NCBI RefSeq assembly: GCF_019469185.1
Contig: NZ_CP048264.1
Location: forward strand, 2,232,001-2,296,000
Length of the DNA stretch: 64,000 nucleotides
From: Gilliamella sp. ESL0441
Lineage (GTDB): Bacteria; Pseudomonadota; Gammaproteobacteria; Enterobacterales; Orbaceae
Direction: 5' to 3'
The notes under the pieces are model-generated. The model did not search any database. It worked only from the letters and a program-made list of their open reading frames with translations, and had not been told where the DNA came from. The translations under genes were made by a program, and so were the position numbers. Shown piece after piece: positions 60,666 through 64,000 of this stretch; positions within the stretch are counted from its first letter, which is position 1; the number at the start of each line of letters is the position of its first letter.

Positions 60666-61633
60666 ATCGGTACCTTTTTCAATAATAAGAAGATAAACAG
60701 ACTACCACCAATAAACTCTATGACGACCGTAATGGCACCAACCATATTCAAAACATGCTCTAAAAACATTTGACCACCCACCAGAAAAATCACGCCAAGT
60801 AAAAAGGCCGTGGGAAGTAAAAATCGATGTTGGCTTGAGCGACTTATGCTATAAGCTAAATTTGCTATCAGTAGACCAAAGAAGGTAAACGGCCCAACCA
60901 ATGCGGTTGAAATTGCAACTAATATCGAGACTAAAAGTAAAATAATGGTCACGCTTTGATGATAATTAACGCCAAGATTAATAGCGTTATCACGTCCTAA
61001 AGCCAAAACATCAAATTGAAAACGCATTCTCCATAAAAATAGTCCGATACATATTGCAATAATGAATGAAAAAATAATTAAAATGGGATCAGCCCGAGTG
61101 AACGTAGCAAAAATTCGACTTTGCAAAACAGCAAATTCAGTTGGTGTCATTAACCGTTGTAATAAGTTTGCAAAACTGCGGAAAAGTGTGCCCAGAATAA
61201 TCCCAATTAATAATACTAAATGAAGATTTTGCTTAAATTTAGTCAATAAACCTTTATATAACAATAGAGAAAATAAGATCAGTAAAAGCGATTCAACGAT
61301 AAATTTGCCCATAATACCGATGTAAGGAATACCTTGCACATCGATAAAGAAAATGACAATTGTTTGAATTAAGACAAATAAAGATTCAAACCCCATTATC
61401 GACGGCGTTAATATGCGATTATGGGTCACGGTTTGAAAAAGGAGTGTGGATGTTGCAGCCGAAAAAGCAACTAATATCATCGTCAACACTATCCACATAC
61501 GATGAGTCAAAATATACCTAATATTCCCTTTTAGATTAAAGGTCATAAAAAAGAGGATACAAATAAGCGCTATACTCAATAATAGCCAAACTCTTTTTTG
61601 ACTGGAAAGATAGTGTTTTGAACTAACTAGCAT
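60662..61633 (-). CDS. Iron-siderophore ABC transporter permease (second)
   Basis: 323 aa FecCD-family permease with about nine membrane segments. Shows LGRDNAINLGVNYHQSVTII and TALVGPFTFFGLLIANLAYS, the conserved FecCD motifs that contact the ATPase. It pairs with the permease encoded just upstream (11-bp overlap). Type similar to CeuC/YclO. The start MLVSSKHYL is in good context. Confidence 0.9.
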   Translation of the reverse strand: MLVSSKHYLSSQKRVWLLLSIALICILFFMTFNLKGNIRYILTHRMWIVLTMILVAFSAATSTLLFQTVTHNRILTPSIMGFESLFVLIQTIVIFFIDVQGIPYIGIMGKFIVESLLLILFSLLLYKGLLTKFKQNLHLVLLIGIILGTLFRSFANLLQRLMTPTEFAVLQSRIFATFTRADPILIIFSFIIAICIGLFLWRMRFQFDVLALGRDNAINLGVNYHQSVTIILLLVSILVAISTALVGPFTFFGLLIANLAYSISRSSQHRFLLPTAFLLGVIFLVGGQMFLEHVLNMVGAITVVIEFIGGSLFIFLLLKKVPM

Positions 61634-62582
61634 GTTTTTTTCGACTTAATAATATTAAAAAGATTACGGCACCGACAATACCAAGAATTACACTGACAGG
61701 GATTTCAAATGGATAGCGAATTAAACGTCCAATAATATCGCAAATTAATACCAATCCCCCACCAAATAAACAGACCCAAGGAATGGTTTTACGCACATTA
61801 TCACCGAATAACAAGCTGACAATGTTGGGGACGATTAATCCTAAAAACGGTAATACACCAACCACCACAACAACAATACCGCCAATCAATGCTATGACAA
61901 TTAGTCCAATTATCATGACTCGACGATAATTAAGTCCCACATTAACCGAAAAATCTCGACCTAACCCCACGACTGTAAACTGATCTGCACTCCAGCATGC
62001 TACCAATGTCAAACCACAAACTAGCCACAATAGTTCATAACGACCTTGTAAAATCCCAGAAAAATCACCTGATTGCCATCCATAAAGCGATTGCAATAGA
62101 TCATAATACATGGCAAAAAATGTGGTTACAGCACTGATTATCGCGCCTAGCATAATCCCAATAAGTGGAACCATTAGTGCTGATTTGAGAACAATTTTAT
62201 GGGATATTATCATAAAAAGAATCGTACCCATCATCGCAAATAAACTTGCAACCACCATTTTGATCATGACACTTTGTTCGGGCGCGAATACCATCATGAT
62301 GAGTAAACCAAGACTGGCTGATTGGGTGGTGCCAACAAGGGTAGGCTCCACAAAGCGGTTTTGTGTTAATAACTGCATCACTAAGCCAGCGACACTCATT
62401 GCACTACCGGCTAACAATAACGCTAACGTTCTTGGCAAACGACTGACAAAAAAGATCTGCTGCATATTTGTATTGGTGAAAAGTTCATGTAAATTGACAT
62501 GCCCTGCACCAATAAACAAACTTATTGCAGTCAAAATTAATAAAATAATGATGCCTGCAATAAAATATAACGACAACTTCAT
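61623..62582 (-). CDS. Iron-siderophore ABC transporter permease (first)
   Basis: 319 aa FecCD-family permease: LLAGSAMSVAGLVMQLLTQN (N-terminal hallmark), LGRDFSVNVGLNYRRVMIIG and GVLPFLGLIVPNIVSLLFGD. It forms the membrane channel with the second permease. Type similar to CeuB/YclN. Six bases from the binding-protein gene stop-to-start, on the same transcript. Confidence 0.9.
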   Translation of the reverse strand: MKLSLYFIAGIIILLILTAISLFIGAGHVNLHELFTNTNMQQIFFVSRLPRTLALLLAGSAMSVAGLVMQLLTQNRFVEPTLVGTTQSASLGLLIMMVFAPEQSVMIKMVVASLFAMMGTILFMIISHKIVLKSALMVPLIGIMLGAIISAVTTFFAMYYDLLQSLYGWQSGDFSGILQGRYELLWLVCGLTLVACWSADQFTVVGLGRDFSVNVGLNYRRVMIIGLIVIALIGGIVVVVVGVLPFLGLIVPNIVSLLFGDNVRKTIPWVCLFGGGLVLICDIIGRLIRYPFEIPVSVILGIVGAVIFLILLSRKKHAS

Positions 62583-62588
62583 GTTTTT

Positions 62589-63563
62589 TTATTGATTAGT
62601 CGATGATTCTTGTAGTGCTTCTGCTATTTGATCCATTAAACGACTATACGTTTGAATCCCGCCTGCGATATACATCGATGTTGAATCAAGATAAACAATA
62701 TGATTGTGCTGCCATGCTGCCGTTTTTTGAATTAATTCATTATTTAATACTTGTTGTGCTGATTGAGCTTCTTTATTACCAATGGCATTATCTCTATCTA
62801 ACACAAATATCCATTCGGGATTAGTACTTAAAATGAATTCAGAAGTAACACTATTCCCATGACGACCGGCTTCTTGGAAAGTGGTTGCTGGCTGGAAACC
62901 TAACACATCAAAAACAAATCCAAAACGTGATTTAGGGCCATATGCAGACATTTTCCCACCGTTAATCATAATCACTAATGCTGAACCGGCTGTACTTGTT
63001 TTTGGTTTTAGTTGTTCTATTTTTTGATTGAAGTCTTCAATCAATTTAGATGCTTCTTTCTCTTTTTCAAAAATCCCACCTAATTGACGAGTTCGCTCAG
63101 TTAAACTCGCTAAGAAGTTATTTGAATCAATATCTAAGGAGATTGTTTCTGCTAATTTTTCCAATTTTGGATAGGCATCTGTTGCTCGTCCACCTGCTAT
63201 AATTAAGTCAGGATTGATAGAGCTAAGAACTTCGTAATTTGGCTCAAACAAAGTCCCAATGTTAGTATAGGACTTATCACTATATTTAGATAAGAAATCA
63301 GGTAAATGGACATTTGATTGTGGTACAGCTGAGACTGGAATATTCAATGCATCAATAATATCAAGAGTTGCAACGTTAAAAACAGCTACTTTTTTGGGAA
63401 CAGACCCAAAAAATGCTTCGCCTTGAGCGTGTTTAATTACCAGAACATCTTTCTTAATATCGGAATAATCTGGTTTTTGGTTATTCTTATTATTATCACA
63501 CCCAACAACTAACAGCAATACAGCAAACAGCACTGTAATTTTAACTTTGATAAATGAATACAT
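62589..63563 (-). CDS. Iron-siderophore periplasmic binding lipoprotein
   Basis: 324 aa. Lipoprotein signal ending LLLVVGC (Cys22), then a class III binding-protein fold: KKVAVFNVATLDIIDALNIP, IGTLFEPNYEVLSSINPDLI, IAGGRATDAY and the C-terminal MYIAGGIQTYSRLMDQIAEA. CeuE/YclQ/FatB type, which carry catechol or petrobactin-like ferric siderophores. First gene of the operon, preceded by a Fur-like box. SD AGGAG. Confidence 0.9.
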   Translation of the reverse strand: MYSFIKVKITVLFAVLLLVVGCDNNKNNQKPDYSDIKKDVLVIKHAQGEAFFGSVPKKVAVFNVATLDIIDALNIPVSAVPQSNVHLPDFLSKYSDKSYTNIGTLFEPNYEVLSSINPDLIIAGGRATDAYPKLEKLAETISLDIDSNNFLASLTERTRQLGGIFEKEKEASKLIEDFNQKIEQLKPKTSTAGSALVIMINGGKMSAYGPKSRFGFVFDVLGFQPATTFQEAGRHGNSVTSEFILSTNPEWIFVLDRDNAIGNKEAQSAQQVLNNELIQKTAAWQHNHIVYLDSTSMYIAGGIQTYSRLMDQIAEALQESSTNQ

Positions 63564-63603
63564 ATGAACTCCTAATTATTGTTCAGATAAAAACAACACA
63601 AAT

Positions 63604-63622
63604 ATAAATAATTCTCATTTGC
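63604..63622 (-). promoter_or_regulatory. Fur box-like site
   Basis: Minus strand GCAAATGAGAATTATTTAT matches 11 of 19 of the Fur consensus by eye and has the common AATGAGAATTATT core. It is 41 bp before the binding-protein gene, so iron-repressed expression is likely. Confidence 0.5.
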
Positions 63623-63742
63623 ATTAAATTGTATCTAAAAACAACTCAGTGTTCAATAAACTTTAAAGAATATCTAAAGTCAGTGTTAAATGATTAGAAA
63701 ACGTTTCTTTACATAGCGTTATGTCAAAATTTTATAGATTAA

Positions 63743-64000
63743 TTAGCCAATATCACTGTCATTTTTATTTGAAAACTCTTTTAACTTTCTGGTTAAAGTA
63801 TTACGCCCCCACCCTAATAAATTTGCTGCTTCTTGTTTATGTCCTCGGGTAAAATTAAGTGCGCAATTTAATAAAATACGCTCTACTTCTGTCACTGCCT
63901 CAGTTAAAATGCCCGATTTTCCTGCGACAAGCGATTGTTTAGCCCATTGTTCCAGTAAAAATTGCCAATCCATTGCAACTTGAGAGTCGTTTAATGTCAA
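63743..64000 (-). CDS. glnG: Nitrogen regulation response regulator NtrC (partial, C-terminal end)
   Basis: 85 residues of the C-terminus; the N-terminal part lies beyond the right edge. LTEAVTEVERILLNCALNFT and RGHKQEAANLLGWGRNTLTR-KLKE are the NtrC C-terminal Fis-type HTH, nearly identical in pattern to enterobacterial NtrC. The sigma54-dependent activator of nitrogen assimilation genes. It supports a gammaproteobacterial host. The TTG at 64000 is an internal codon, not a start. Confidence 0.88.
   Translation of the reverse strand: MTLNDSQVAMDWQFLLEQWAKQSLVAGKSGILTEAVTEVERILLNCALNFTRGHKQEAANLLGWGRNTLTRKLKEFSNKNDSDIG

Noticed and set aside
62110..62595. 161-codon plus-strand frame opposite the permease gene
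   Set aside because: Antisense shadow of a clear FecCD permease; composition follows the complementary codons.

Overview
The window joins a gammaproteobacterial chromosome to a large mobile element that ends in a tRNA gene. From about 53.7 kb to the right end the genes are ordinary gammaproteobacterial ones: tRNA-Asn, a LOG-family hydrolase, the fructose PTS operon fruB-fruK-fruA with its Cra regulator, a four-gene ferric-siderophore ABC importer with a Fur-like box, and the C-terminus of ntrC. The strong AT bias and gene content fit an Orbaceae-type insect gut symbiont (Gilliamella or a relative). That genus guess is inference.

From position 1 to the 3' end of tRNA-Asn (53670) the sequence looks like one integrative element, with its left end outside the window. 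It is a mosaic of four blocks. (1) 1-19 kb resembles Bacteroidetes conjugative transposons of the CTnDOT type: ParB, DUF932, a Bacteroidetes-style tyrosine recombinase, small excisionase-like HTH proteins, a DUF4099/DUF3945 protein, topoisomerase III, a DUF1896 protein and a giant N6-methylase/SNF2 helicase. Most of these genes have A-rich leaders with no clear Shine-Dalgarno. (2) 19-34 kb is part of a type I (R64/Dot-Icm-like) conjugation system: DotM/TrbA, a DsbC-like protein, a primase, the DotL/TrbC coupling protein, the traH-traI-traJ-traK (DotD-DotC-DotB-IcmT) cluster, a MOB_P relaxase, a NikA-like protein, a candidate oriT and an stb-like three-gene operon. Many of these genes have good Shine-Dalgarno sites. 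(3) 34-49 kb is a cargo island of Bacteroidetes-type (T6SSiii) secretion parts: TssD, VgrG, a metzincin-type metalloprotease candidate effector followed by three near-identical secreted proteins (probable immunity proteins), a DUF4280 PAAR-like protein with an 864-aa candidate effector and lipoproteins, a degenerate CRISPR-like array, and a second TssD with TssO. No sheath, baseplate or ClpV gene is present. (4) 49.6-53.7 kb is the integration end: small regulated genes with duplicated operator-promoters, an AlpA-like regulator and a P4-type integrase next to tRNA-Asn.

If the blocks work together, the P4-type integrase inserts the element at tRNA-Asn, the relaxase nicks near 32.2-32.4 kb, DotL delivers DNA to a Dot/Icm-like channel whose core genes (DotA, DotG, DotH, DotI, DotO) are not seen here, and the cargo supplies interbacterial toxins with immunity. 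The most notable point is a proteobacterial type I conjugation module joined to Bacteroidetes-type replication/excision genes and a Bacteroidetes-type T6SS toxin island. A second unexplained item is a tandem, partly decayed array of an unrecognised ~84-aa gene family at 1.5-3.1 kb.
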